Positions 25,948-34,488 of a stretch of 64,000 nucleotides of DNA are shown here, piece after piece. Numbering within the stretch: the first letter of the stretch is position 1; the number at the start of each line of letters is the position of its first letter. Source of the DNA: Curvibacter microcysteis (GTDB lineage Bacteria > Pseudomonadota > Gammaproteobacteria > Burkholderiales > Burkholderiaceae_C); the NCBI RefSeq assembly GCF_028649435.1, contig NZ_JAQSIN010000001.1, one strand, 5' to 3'. The translations under genes were made by a program, and so were the position numbers. The notes under the pieces are model-generated. The model was not told the origin of the DNA, ran no database searches, and worked only from the letters and a program-made list of their open reading frames with translations.

Positions 25948-26670
25948 ATGACCACCGCCCAACCAGCCCACAAGCGCATTTTGCTCAAGCTGTCAGGCGA
26001 GGCCCTGATGGGCGACGATGCTTTCGGGATCAACCGCGCCACCATCGTGCGCATGGTTGAAGAAGTGGCTGAAGTGACGCGCCTGGGCGTGCAAGTGGCC
26101 GTGGTGATCGGCGGCGGCAACATCTTCCGAGGTGTGGCTGGCGGCTCGGTCGGCATGGACCGCGCCACCGCCGACTACATGGGCATGTTGGCCACCGTGA
26201 TGAATGCTTTGGCCCTGGCTGACACCATGGACAAGGCGGGCTTGGTGGCCCGCGTGATGTCGGCCATCGCCATCGAGCAGGTGGTCGAGCCCTATGTGCG
26301 TCCCAAGGCGCTGCAGTACCTCGAAGAGGGCAAGGTTGTGATCTTTGCCGCTGGCACGGGCAACCCGTTCTTCACCACCGACACGGCCGCTGCGCTGCGC
26401 GGTGCTGAGATCGGTGCCGAGCTGGTGCTCAAGGCCACCAAGGTGGACGGTGTCTACACCGCCGACCCCAAGAAAGACCCCAACGCCACGCGTTACACCA
26501 AGCTCACCTTTGACGACGCGATGTCGCAGAACCTGGGCATCATGGACGCCACCGCGTTCGCCCTGTGCCGCGACCAGAAGCTGCCGGTGAAGGTGTTCTC
26601 GATCTTCAAGCACGGCGCGCTCAAGCGTGTGGTGATGGGTGAAGACGAAGGCACGCTGGTTTACGCCTGA
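25948..26670 (+). CDS. pyrH: UMP kinase PyrH
   Basis: Phosphorylates UMP to UDP; an amino-acid-kinase-fold hexamer unrelated to eukaryotic UMP/CMP kinases. The ATG at 25948 (CAGGAGA upstream) gives 240 residues. The family motifs are present: LLKLSGEAL (about 11-19), VIGGGNIFRGV (about 52-62), RATADYMGMLATVMNALAL (about 70-89), FAAGTGNPFFTTDTAAALR (about 133-151) and KVDGVYTADPKKDP (about 165-178). Upstream in-frame codons to 25807 overlap tsf and are not used. Sits between tsf and frr, the usual order. Confidence 0.98.
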   Translation: MTTAQPAHKRILLKLSGEALMGDDAFGINRATIVRMVEEVAEVTRLGVQVAVVIGGGNIFRGVAGGSVGMDRATADYMGMLATVMNALALADTMDKAGLVARVMSAIAIEQVVEPYVRPKALQYLEEGKVVIFAAGTGNPFFTTDTAAALRGAEIGAELVLKATKVDGVYTADPKKDPNATRYTKLTFDDAMSQNLGIMDATAFALCRDQKLPVKVFSIFKHGALKRVVMGEDEGTLVYA

Positions 26671-26696
26671 GGCCTGCCTGGCCCCGCATCCCAAGA

Positions 26697-26718
26697 AGCC
26701 CCGGCGTGAGCCGGGGCT
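26697..26718. other. Perfect 9-bp hairpin with GTGA loop between pyrH and frr
   Basis: AGCCCCGGC, loop GTGA, GCCGGGGCT. No T-run follows on either strand, so it is not a standard terminator. In mRNA the loop would be a GNRA-type tetraloop. It lies 18 bases before the frr start and may affect message stability or frr initiation. Confidence 0.6.
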
Positions 26719-26735
26719 GGCTCCAGGAGATTGAC

Positions 26736-27296
26736 ATGAGCATTGCCGACATCAAGAAAACCACCGAAGCCAAGATGGACCAGTCCATCGCGGCCTTCAA
26801 GAACAACCTGACCAAGATCCGCACCGGTCGCGCCAACCCGGCCCTGCTGGATGCGGTGCAAGTCGATTACTACGGCTCGCCGGTGCCTATCAGCCAAGTG
26901 GCCAACGTGTCTTTGATCGACTCGCGCACCATCAGCGTGCAGCCTTGGGAAAAGGGCATGGGTCCGAAGATCGAAAAAGCCATCCGTGACAGCGATCTGG
27001 GTCTGAACCCATCGAGCATGGGTGAGTTGATCCGCGTGCCGATGCCGCCCATGAGCGAAGAGCGCCGCAAGGAGCTGACCAAGGTCGTGCGCACCGAAGG
27101 CGAAGGCGCCAAGATCGCCATCCGCAACCTGCGCCGCGATGCCAACGAATCGGTGAAGAAGCTGGTCAAGGACAAGCTGGCTTCGGAAGACGACCAAAAG
27201 CGTGCCGAAGCCGACACGCAAAAAGTCACTGACAAGCACATCATCGAGATCGACAAGCTGGTCGCTGGCAAAGAGCAGGACATCATGGCGGTCTGA
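26736..27296 (+). CDS. frr: Ribosome recycling factor
   Basis: Splits post-termination ribosomes together with EF-G. The ATG at 26736 has CAGGAGA before it and gives 186 residues, the standard length. Family motifs: MDQSIAAFKNNLTKIRTGRANPALLD (about 14-39), VDYYGSPVPISQVANVS (about 43-59), LGLNPSSMGELIRVPMPPMSEERRKEL (about 88-115) and the C-terminal long-helix segment. An in-frame codon at 26706 falls inside the preceding hairpin and is not used. Confidence 0.98.
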   Translation: MSIADIKKTTEAKMDQSIAAFKNNLTKIRTGRANPALLDAVQVDYYGSPVPISQVANVSLIDSRTISVQPWEKGMGPKIEKAIRDSDLGLNPSSMGELIRVPMPPMSEERRKELTKVVRTEGEGAKIAIRNLRRDANESVKKLVKDKLASEDDQKRAEADTQKVTDKHIIEIDKLVAGKEQDIMAV

Positions 27297-27343
27297 GCCT
27301 TGGGCCGCTTGCCTGGCCTGTTTTGGGCCTGATTGTTTTTGCT

Positions 27344-27381
27344 GGGGCCGCCCTTTTTCAGGGCCGCCCCGTTCGTTTTTT
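27344..27381 (+). terminator. Possible terminator after frr
   Basis: GGGGCCGCCCT (27344-27354) and AGGGCCGCCCC (27360-27370) pair except for a two-base internal mismatch, followed by GTTCGTTTTTT. It would separate the ribosomal block from uppS, 36 bases downstream, but read-through is likely because no clear promoter follows. Confidence 0.45.
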
Positions 27382-27416
27382 GGGGCCTTGGTGCCTGCTG
27401 CTGTAACACTCCCCTC

Positions 27417-28175
27417 ATGACCCAGTCCAAAACACCGGGGGCCGTGCCCCACCACATCGCCGTCGTCATGGATGGCAATGGCCGCTGGGCCACCCGCCGG
27501 TTTCTGCCGCGTGTGGCCGGGCACAAGCAAGGGGTCGATTCGCTGCGGCGTTGCGTCAAGGCCTGCGCGGCCCGCGGCGTCAAGGTGTTGACGGTTTTTG
27601 CTTTTTCGTCCGAGAACTGGAATCGTCCCGTGGACGAGGTGTCGGGCCTGATGGAGCTGCTGGCCATGGCGCTGGGCCGTGAGGTGCCACAGTTGTTGGC
27701 CGACGGCGTGAGACTGCACTTTGTGGGTGAGCGACGAGGCCTTTCTGAGAAAGTGTGTGCCGGGCTGGCGCAGGCCGAGGCCACCACCGCCCACAACAGC
27801 CGTTTGATACTCAACGTCTGTTTCAACTACGGTGGGCGGTGGGACATTGCCCAGGCTGCGGCGGCCTTGGCGGCCCGAGGCGAGCCCATCACCGAACAAA
27901 GCCTGGACCGTGCCACGGCGCTGGCCCATGTGCCCGACCCGGATTTGCTCATCCGCACGGGCGGCGAGCAGCGCATCAGCAACTTCTTGCTCTGGCAGTG
28001 TGCTTACTCGGAATTGTTCTTCAGCGACCGCCTGTGGCCCGACTTTGACGAGGTGGCTTTGGACGAGGCCATGGCCGTCTTTGCGTCGCGCGAGCGCCGC
28101 TTTGGCAAGACCTCGGCCCAGCTGACGCAGGACGCGGCAAGCCCGTCGACGAATTCCTCGTCCCACTCTGTTTAA
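27417..28175 (+). CDS. uppS: Undecaprenyl diphosphate synthase UppS
   Basis: cis-Prenyltransferase that elongates farnesyl diphosphate with eight isopentenyl units to make the peptidoglycan and LPS carrier lipid. The ATG at 27417 gives 252 residues. Motifs: VVMDGNGRWATRR (about 18-30) with the Mg-binding Asp, GHKQGVDSLRRCVKAC, VFAFSSENWNRP (about 61-72), NVCFNYGGRWDI near 131-142 and PDPDLLIRTGGEQRISNFLLWQCAYSELFF (about 176-206). Links the DXP pathway (dxr here, ispDF at 6 kb) with envelope synthesis. Followed by cdsA after 12 bases. Confidence 0.97.
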   Translation: MTQSKTPGAVPHHIAVVMDGNGRWATRRFLPRVAGHKQGVDSLRRCVKACAARGVKVLTVFAFSSENWNRPVDEVSGLMELLAMALGREVPQLLADGVRLHFVGERRGLSEKVCAGLAQAEATTAHNSRLILNVCFNYGGRWDIAQAAAALAARGEPITEQSLDRATALAHVPDPDLLIRTGGEQRISNFLLWQCAYSELFFSDRLWPDFDEVALDEAMAVFASRERRFGKTSAQLTQDAASPSTNSSSHSV

Positions 28176-28187
28176 AAGGGCTACCCC

Positions 28188-29039
28188 ATGCTCAAGCAGC
28201 GCGTCATCACCGCCCTGGTCCTGCTGGCCATTTTGTTGCCCGCGCTTTTTTACCCCGAGCCTGAGCCCTTTTGTGCGCTGCTGCTGATCTTCATCGCCGC
28301 CGGCGGTTGGGAGTGGGGGCGCATGAATGGGCTGAACCAAGCCGCCTCTTGGGCCTTGGGGGGCGTTTGTTTGATGGCCTGTGCCCTGGCCTGGTGGGCG
28401 GGCTGCTTGAGCCGCCCGCTGACCGCGGTGTGGGTGCTTGCAGGCGCCGCCTGGGTGTTGGGGGCCGCGGCCTTGCTCAAAGCCGGTGTACCGGGTTGGC
28501 CCCGAGTGCCCGCAGCCTTGCGTCTGCTGGGTGGATTGCTGGCCTTGATGGTGGCCTGGCTGGCGGTGGCCCAAGCGCGAGTCACGGGCATCAATTTCTT
28601 GCTGTCGATCCTGGTGCTGGTCTGGGTCGCCGATGTCTTTGCCTACTTTGCCGGGCGAGCCTTTGGGCTGCGCTTCACGCGGCGCAAGCTGGCGCCGGCC
28701 ATCAGCCCAGGCAAAAGCTGGGAGGGGGTGTGGGGTGGCTTGATCGGTGTGGTGGTGCTGGCTTGGTGCTGGGCCGCAGCGGATGCCGCCTGGGGCGCTG
28801 CAGTGCCCAGTTTTTATTCGCGCTTGGCCACGCATGGCGGGGCGTTTTTGACCCTGTCTGTGGTCTTCATGGGGGCCATGAGCGTGGTGGGGGACTTGGT
28901 GGAGTCCCTGATCAAACGCAGTGTGGGGGTCAAGGACAGCAGCGGGCTGCTGCCTGGGCATGGCGGCGTGTTGGACCGCATCGACGCTTTGCTTCCGACC
29001 TTGCCCCTGGCCTTGATGCTCAGTTCTTTGGTGGGATGA
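28188..29039 (+). CDS. cdsA: Phosphatidate cytidylyltransferase CdsA
   Basis: Inner-membrane enzyme that makes CDP-diacylglycerol from phosphatidic acid and CTP, the branch point for all phospholipids. The 283 residues hold about seven to eight membrane helices. The family signature near the C-terminus reads SVVGDLVESLIKRSVGVKDSSGLLPGHGGVLDRIDALL (about 231-268), with the catalytic Asp residues of GDLxES and GVLDRID. VWVADVFAYFAGRAFG and ISPGKSWEG (about 146-181) are also typical. Coupled to dxr by a one-base gap. Confidence 0.96.
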   Translation: MLKQRVITALVLLAILLPALFYPEPEPFCALLLIFIAAGGWEWGRMNGLNQAASWALGGVCLMACALAWWAGCLSRPLTAVWVLAGAAWVLGAAALLKAGVPGWPRVPAALRLLGGLLALMVAWLAVAQARVTGINFLLSILVLVWVADVFAYFAGRAFGLRFTRRKLAPAISPGKSWEGVWGGLIGVVVLAWCWAAADAAWGAAVPSFYSRLATHGGAFLTLSVVFMGAMSVVGDLVESLIKRSVGVKDSSGLLPGHGGVLDRIDALLPTLPLALMLSSLVG

Positions 29040-29040
29040 C

Positions 29041-30222
29041 ATGACAAAACAACGCATCACGGTGCTGGGTTCGACCGGCTCCATTGGTCAAAGCACGCTG
29101 GACGTGGTGGCTCGCCATCCTGAGCGCTATGAGATTTTTGCTCTGACGGCCTCCACCCAGGTGGACAAAATGCTGGCCCAGTGCGCGCTCTTCAAGCCGC
29201 GCCATGTGGTCATGGCGAGCGAGGCCCATGGCCGCGCTTTGGCCGAGAAAATCCAAGCCCATGGGTGGCCCATCGAAGTACACTGGGGCGCGGCTGCGCT
29301 CGAGTTGGTGGCGGCCCACCCTGAGGTGGATTCGGTGATGGCGGCCATCGTGGGCGCCGCCGGCCTGGGCGCCTGCTTGGCCGCTGCGCGCAGCGGCAAG
29401 CGCCTGATGCTGGCCAACAAAGAGGCCCTGGTGGTGGGCGGCGAGGTGTTCCTGCAGGCGGTGCGCGAGGGCGGGGCGGTGTTGCTGCCCATCGACAGCG
29501 AGCACTCGGCCATTTTCCAGTCCCTGCCCGAAGACCCCAGCACCTGGGAGCGTCGGGTGCGCAAGATCATCCTCACGGCCTCAGGTGGGCCTTTCCGCAC
29601 CCGCGACCCCGCCACCCTGCGTGACGTGACGCCTGAGCAGGCCTGTGCCCACCCCAATTGGGTGATGGGGCGCAAGATCTCGGTGGACTCGGCCACCATG
29701 ATGAACAAGGCCTTGGAGGTCATTGAAGCGCGCTACCTGTTCGGCTTGGCGCCGCGACGCATCGAGGTGGTGATCCACCCCCAAAGTATCGTTCACTCGA
29801 TGGTCCAGTACCACGACACGGCCGTGGTGGCGCAATTGGGCGTGCCAGACATGCGCGCGCCCATCGCCTATGGCCTGGCCTGGCCTGAGCGCATCGACAG
29901 CGGGGCCGAGCACATGGACTTCACGGCCTTGCCGGCCATGACCTTCAGCCAACCAGACGCCCAGCTCTTCCCAGGCCTGCAGCTGGCTTGGGACGCGCTT
30001 GAAGGCCCCTCTGGCACGGCGGCGGTGCTCAATGCGGCCAACGAGGTGGCGGTCGACGCCTTCCTGAACCGACGCATTCGATTCGACCAGATTCACCACA
30101 CCAATGTGGCGACCTTGTCGGCCGTGTTACCGCAGTCACCCACGACCCTGGCAGACTTGCTGGCCTTGGATGAGCAGGCCCGTCGCTCGGCGGTGCAGTT
30201 CGTGCAAAGCATTCAGGCCTGA
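29041..30222 (+). CDS. dxr: 1-deoxy-D-xylulose 5-phosphate reductoisomerase Dxr
   Basis: First committed step of the MEP pathway: isomerises and reduces DXP to MEP with NADPH; target of fosmidomycin. The 393 residues have the NADPH motif GSTGSIGQSTLDV (about 10-22), ANKEALVVGGE (about 125-135), PIDSEHSAIFQ (about 151-161), the lid and metal region TASGGPFRTRD (about 183-193), PNWVMGRKISVDSATMMNKALEVIEA (about 205-230) and IHPQSIVHSMV (about 247-257). Together with ispD and ispF at 6 kb the window holds three MEP-pathway genes at two loci. Confidence 0.98.
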   Translation: MTKQRITVLGSTGSIGQSTLDVVARHPERYEIFALTASTQVDKMLAQCALFKPRHVVMASEAHGRALAEKIQAHGWPIEVHWGAAALELVAAHPEVDSVMAAIVGAAGLGACLAAARSGKRLMLANKEALVVGGEVFLQAVREGGAVLLPIDSEHSAIFQSLPEDPSTWERRVRKIILTASGGPFRTRDPATLRDVTPEQACAHPNWVMGRKISVDSATMMNKALEVIEARYLFGLAPRRIEVVIHPQSIVHSMVQYHDTAVVAQLGVPDMRAPIAYGLAWPERIDSGAEHMDFTALPAMTFSQPDAQLFPGLQLAWDALEGPSGTAAVLNAANEVAVDAFLNRRIRFDQIHHTNVATLSAVLPQSPTTLADLLALDEQARRSAVQFVQSIQA

Positions 30223-30238
30223 GGGCCGGAGGAAATTC

Positions 30239-31606
30239 ATGGTGACGACCCTGGTGGCGTTTGTGCTGGCGCTGGGCATTTTGATTGCAGTGCACGAGTA
30301 TGGGCACTACCGAGTGGCTGTGGCCTGCGGCGTCAAAGTGCTGCGTTTTTCGGTGGGCTTTGGCAAGGTCTTGCTGCGCTGGCAGCCGCGAGCCGGTGGC
30401 ACCGAGTTCGTGCTCAGTGCCTTCCCCTTGGGGGGGTATGTGCGCATGCTGGATGAGCGCGAGGCGCCGGTCCCGGCAGCCGAGCGCCACCTGGCCTTCA
30501 ATACCCAAACCTTGCCCAAGCGGGCGGCCATTGTGGCGGCCGGGCCCCTCGCCAATTTGCTCTTGGCCGTGCTGCTCTACTCGGCCGTGAACTGGTATGG
30601 CGTGGATGAACCCAAGCCCATTTTGGCGGCGCCTGTGGCCGGCTCTTTGGCTGCGGAAGCCGGACTGCGTGGCGGTGAGACGATTCGCCAGGCCGCCATG
30701 GTGGGCGACGATCTGGAGCCCGTCACCTCTTTCGAAGATTTGCGCTGGCTGTTGACGCAAGCAGCCCTCAATGGCCGCGACGTGACCCTGGAGGCAGCGC
30801 GCAGCGAGCATGGCGGCTCACAAGATATCGTGCTGCCCCTGTCGCGCCTGTCGGTCAAAGAGGCCGATGCTCAGTTGTTCCGCCGCATTGGCCTGATGGG
30901 CCCCTGGACGCGTCCGGAAATGGGCGACATCTTGCTCGGCAGCCCGGCAGAGAAGGCGGGTTTGCGCAAGGGTGACTTGGTCCACCAGGTCGGCGAAGTC
31001 ACGATCATCGATGGTCAGCAATTGCGCGAGTTGATTCGGGCTTCCGTGGTGGCGGGCCAGCCGCAGGCCTTGGCATGGCGGGTCGAGCGCGCCGGCGTCA
31101 TGCTGAATCTCGAGGTGCTTCCACAGTTGCAAAGCGATAGCAACAACCCCGCTGTGCCGCGCATCGGTGCCTTTGTGGGAGGACCCCCGCCCATGATCAC
31201 GGTCTACCGGGGGCCCGTTGAGGGCTTGTGGAATGGCGTCGTCAAGACCTGGGAGGTGTCTGCTTTGACCCTTCGCATGATGGGGCGCATGGTGATCGGT
31301 GAAGCCTCTCTGCGCAACATCAGTGGGCCCCTGACGATCGCAGACTACGCGGGCAAATCGGCCAGCCTGGGGCTGTCGCAGTACCTGGTGTTTTTGGCCC
31401 TCATCAGTGTGAGCCTGGGCGTGCTGAACCTGCTGCCGCTGCCCGTATTGGATGGGGGGCACCTGATGTATTATCTTTGGGAGGCGGTGACCGGCAAAGC
31501 CGTGTCTGACGCGTGGATGGAGCGCTTGCAGCGCGGCGGGATTGCCGTGCTGATGGCCATGATGTCCATCGCGTTCTTCAACGACGTCACCCGGCTCTTT
31601 GGTTAA
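30239..31606 (+). CDS. rseP: Site-2 protease RseP
   Basis: Membrane zinc protease that cleaves the anti-sigma factor RseA within the membrane and removes remnant signal peptides. The ATG at 30239 (GGAGG upstream) gives 455 residues. The zinc motif HEYGH is at 19-23 in TM1, with the third ligand Asp in LPLPVLDGGHLMYYLWE near 402-418. Two PDZ domains lie in the periplasmic part (about 120-300), and four membrane helices in total are expected. Followed by bamA after 42 bases, the usual order. Extra ORF length upstream overlaps dxr and is not used. Confidence 0.96.
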   Translation: MVTTLVAFVLALGILIAVHEYGHYRVAVACGVKVLRFSVGFGKVLLRWQPRAGGTEFVLSAFPLGGYVRMLDEREAPVPAAERHLAFNTQTLPKRAAIVAAGPLANLLLAVLLYSAVNWYGVDEPKPILAAPVAGSLAAEAGLRGGETIRQAAMVGDDLEPVTSFEDLRWLLTQAALNGRDVTLEAARSEHGGSQDIVLPLSRLSVKEADAQLFRRIGLMGPWTRPEMGDILLGSPAEKAGLRKGDLVHQVGEVTIIDGQQLRELIRASVVAGQPQALAWRVERAGVMLNLEVLPQLQSDSNNPAVPRIGAFVGGPPPMITVYRGPVEGLWNGVVKTWEVSALTLRMMGRMVIGEASLRNISGPLTIADYAGKSASLGLSQYLVFLALISVSLGVLNLLPLPVLDGGHLMYYLWEAVTGKAVSDAWMERLQRGGIAVLMAMMSIAFFNDVTRLFG

Positions 31607-31648
31607 CCTAGTGATTGCGGCGTTCAGCGCGGCGATCTCGGCTCATTC

Positions 31649-33946
31649 ATGAACATACAACTCACCCGTTTCCGCCTGCGCTCTGTGGCTGCAGTGGCTG
31701 CTTTGATCGTGGCGTCTCACGCCGCCTGGGCGCTCGATCCATTCACCGTGGGAGACATCCGCGTCGAAGGTTTGCAACGGGTTGAGCCCGGCACCATCTT
31801 CGCTTCGTTGCCGTTCCGTGTGGGTGAAACCTACAACGATGACAAGGGCTCTGCCGCGATTCGTGCGCTGTTCGCCCTGGGCCTTTTCAAGGACGTGCGC
31901 CTGGAGGCCAATGGCAATGTGTTGGTGGTGGTGGTTGAAGAGCGCCCCACGGTGGCCGACATCGACTTCGTGGGCATCAAGGAGTTCGACAAGGACACCA
32001 TGAAAAAGGCCATGCGTGACGTGGGCTTGGCCGATGGCCGCCCCTTCGACAAGGCCCTGGCCGACCGTGCCGAGCAAGAACTCAAGCGCCAGTACATCAG
32101 CCGCAGCCTTTACGGTGCCGAGGTGGTGACCACGGTGACGCCGATCGAACGCAACCGCGTCAACATCACCTTTTCGGTGGTGGAGGGCGAGCCTGCCAAG
32201 ATCAAGGACATCCGTGTGGTGGGCAACCAGGCCTTCAGTGAGTCGACCCTGCGTGGCCTGTTTGACCTGGACACCGGCGGCTGGTTGAGCTGGTACACCA
32301 AGTCAGACCGTTACGCCCGAGCCAAGCTCAACGCCGACCTGGAAACCCTGCGCTCTTACTACCTGTCACGCGGTTACCTGGAGTTCCGCATTGACTCCAC
32401 CCAGGTGGCCATCTCCCCCGACAAGAAAGACATTTCGATCACCATCAACGTGACCGAGGGTGAGCGCTTCGTGGTGTCTTCGGTCAAGCTCGAAGGCGAT
32501 TACCTGGGCAAGGAAGAGGAATTCAAATCCCTGGTTTCGATTCGCGCCGGTGAGCCCTACAACGCCGATGCAGTGGCCCAGACCACCAAGGCTTTCTCGG
32601 ATTATTTCGGTAACTTCGGCTTCGCTTTTGCGCGTGTTGAAGCCCGCCCCGAGATCGACCGCAGCACCAACCGAGTGTCCTTTGTGCTGGCCGCCGAGCC
32701 ACTGCGTCGCGCCTATGTGCGTCGCATCCAGGTGACGGGCAACAGCCGCACCCGTGATGAGGTGGTGCGCCGCGAATTCCGACAATTTGAAGCCTCCTGG
32801 TACGACGCTGACCGCATCCGCTTGTCGCGCGACCGGGTGGACCGTTTGGGCTTCTTCAAGGACGTCAACATCGAGACGCAAGAGGTACCGGGCTCGCCGG
32901 ACCAAATCGACTTGTCGATCAACGTGACGGAAAAGCCCGCTGGCAGCATCCAGCTGGGCGCAGGCTTTTCGAGCGCTGAACGCGTGTCGCTGTCCTTCAG
33001 CATCCGCAATGAAAACATCTTCGGCTCGGGCAATTACCTGGGTTTTGAAATCAACACCAGCAAGTACAACCGTGTGGTGTCGGTCAGCGCCACCGACCCG
33101 TACTTCACCGTGGATGGCATTTCGCGCACGGTGGACGTGTACCACCGCGCTTTGCGTCCCTATGCGGACCAGGGTGGTAACTACCGCTTGGTGACCACGG
33201 GGGCAGGTCTGCGTTTCGGTGTGCCGTTCAGTGAGGTGGATCGGGTTTTCGTCGGCCTCAATCTGGAGCAAACGACCATCCAGCCGGGGACCAACATTCC
33301 CGCTGCGTACCTGACCTACGCCGAAACCTATGGCTACACCAGCAGCGCCATTCCCTTGACGCTGGGTTGGTCGCGTGACGACCGCGACAGCGCTTTGGCA
33401 CCCAATAGCGGCCGTTACCAGCGTTTCAACTCCGAACTGGGTTTGATGGGTGACGCCCGCTACACCCGCAACAACTACCAGTACCAGCAGTACGTTCCGC
33501 TGAACAAGAAGTTCACCTTGGCCTTCAACGGTGAGATTGGTCTGGGCAAGGGTCTGGGCGGTCGTCCCTTCCCCGTGTTCAAGAACTTCTATGGCGGCGG
33601 CTTGGGCTCGGTGCGTGGCTTTGACCAAGGCACCTTGGGCCCACACGATGTGACCGGTGCCATCGTCGGCGGTGCCAAAAAGGTGGTGCTGAACGCTGAA
33701 TTGACGGCACCTTTCCCGGGCGCTGGCAATGACCGCACCTTGCGTGTCTTTGGTTTCACCGATCTGGGTAACATCTACGGTGAAAATGAAAAAATCAGTA
33801 CCAGTCAGATGCGTGGCTCGGTCGGTGTGGGTTTGAGCTGGGTTTCCCCTATGGGCCCCCTGCGATTTGCCATCGCCAACCCAGTACGCAAGTTCGCTGG
33901 CGATAGAATCCAGAAATTGCAATTCCAGATCGGAACGTCTTTCTAA
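31649..33946 (+). CDS. bamA: Outer membrane protein assembly factor BamA
   Basis: Central subunit of the BAM complex that folds and inserts outer-membrane beta-barrels. The 765-residue precursor has a signal peptide (about 1-28, cut near AAWA/LDPFTV), five POTRA repeats (about 29-345, each beginning with a pattern such as FTVGDIRVEGLQRV) and a C-terminal 16-strand barrel (about 350-765) ending LQFQIGTSF with the expected terminal Phe. The L6-loop motif appears as SVRGFD near 650 (family VRGF). Its stop TAA shares one base with the skp ATG. Confidence 0.97.
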   Translation: MNIQLTRFRLRSVAAVAALIVASHAAWALDPFTVGDIRVEGLQRVEPGTIFASLPFRVGETYNDDKGSAAIRALFALGLFKDVRLEANGNVLVVVVEERPTVADIDFVGIKEFDKDTMKKAMRDVGLADGRPFDKALADRAEQELKRQYISRSLYGAEVVTTVTPIERNRVNITFSVVEGEPAKIKDIRVVGNQAFSESTLRGLFDLDTGGWLSWYTKSDRYARAKLNADLETLRSYYLSRGYLEFRIDSTQVAISPDKKDISITINVTEGERFVVSSVKLEGDYLGKEEEFKSLVSIRAGEPYNADAVAQTTKAFSDYFGNFGFAFARVEARPEIDRSTNRVSFVLAAEPLRRAYVRRIQVTGNSRTRDEVVRREFRQFEASWYDADRIRLSRDRVDRLGFFKDVNIETQEVPGSPDQIDLSINVTEKPAGSIQLGAGFSSAERVSLSFSIRNENIFGSGNYLGFEINTSKYNRVVSVSATDPYFTVDGISRTVDVYHRALRPYADQGGNYRLVTTGAGLRFGVPFSEVDRVFVGLNLEQTTIQPGTNIPAAYLTYAETYGYTSSAIPLTLGWSRDDRDSALAPNSGRYQRFNSELGLMGDARYTRNNYQYQQYVPLNKKFTLAFNGEIGLGKGLGGRPFPVFKNFYGGGLGSVRGFDQGTLGPHDVTGAIVGGAKKVVLNAELTAPFPGAGNDRTLRVFGFTDLGNIYGENEKISTSQMRGSVGVGLSWVSPMGPLRFAIANPVRKFAGDRIQKLQFQIGTSF

Positions 33947-34488
33947 TGAAATCCTTTTCCCGTCAAATGGCCCTGGCTGCTGTGCTGGGCCTCTCTGCCT
34001 TGACAGCTTTGCCGGCTATGGCCGAAGAATTCCGCGCGGGTTTTGTCAACACGGACCGCATCTTCCGTGAAGCCAACATGGCCAAGTCGGCCCAAGCCAA
34101 GCTGGAAGCTGAGTTCGCCAAGCGTGAGAAAGACCTGGTCGACATCCGCAATACCCTGAAGACGGCCTCTGACAAGTTCGAGCGTGAAGCGCCCACCCTG
34201 TCTGAAGCCCAACGCACCAGCCGTCAAAAGCAGTTGGTCGATCAGGACCGCGACTTCCAACGCAAGAGCCGCGAGTTCCAGGAAGACCTGAACACCCGCA
34301 AGAACGAAGAACTGCAACAAGTCATCGACCGCGCCAACAAGGTGGTCAAGCAAGTGGCTGAAGCAGAGAAGTACGACGTGATTCTGCAAGAAGCGATTTA
34401 CATCAATCCCAAGCACGACATCACCGACAAGGTCATCAAGGCCTTGAACGCGGCCAGCGCAGCTTCTGCAGGCGCCAACGGCAAGTGA
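33946..34488 (+). CDS. skp: Periplasmic chaperone Skp (OmpH)
   Basis: Carries unfolded outer-membrane proteins through the periplasm to BamA. The 180-residue precursor has a clear signal peptide (MKSFSRQMALAAVLGLSALTALPAMA, cleavage after about residue 26). The mature part starts with FRAGFVNTDRIF, as in the OmpH family, and continues with a long charged coiled coil (about 50-140) that forms Skp's tentacles. Its ATG overlaps the bamA stop by one base and its stop overlaps the likely lpxD GTG start, so the three are translationally linked. Confidence 0.95.
   Translation: MKSFSRQMALAAVLGLSALTALPAMAEEFRAGFVNTDRIFREANMAKSAQAKLEAEFAKREKDLVDIRNTLKTASDKFEREAPTLSEAQRTSRQKQLVDQDRDFQRKSREFQEDLNTRKNEELQQVIDRANKVVKQVAEAEKYDVILQEAIYINPKHDITDKVIKALNAASAASAGANGK

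Noticed and set aside
32366..33922. A 518-codon frame antisense to bamA
   Set aside because: Shadow of bamA codon bias; the composition is not protein-like.
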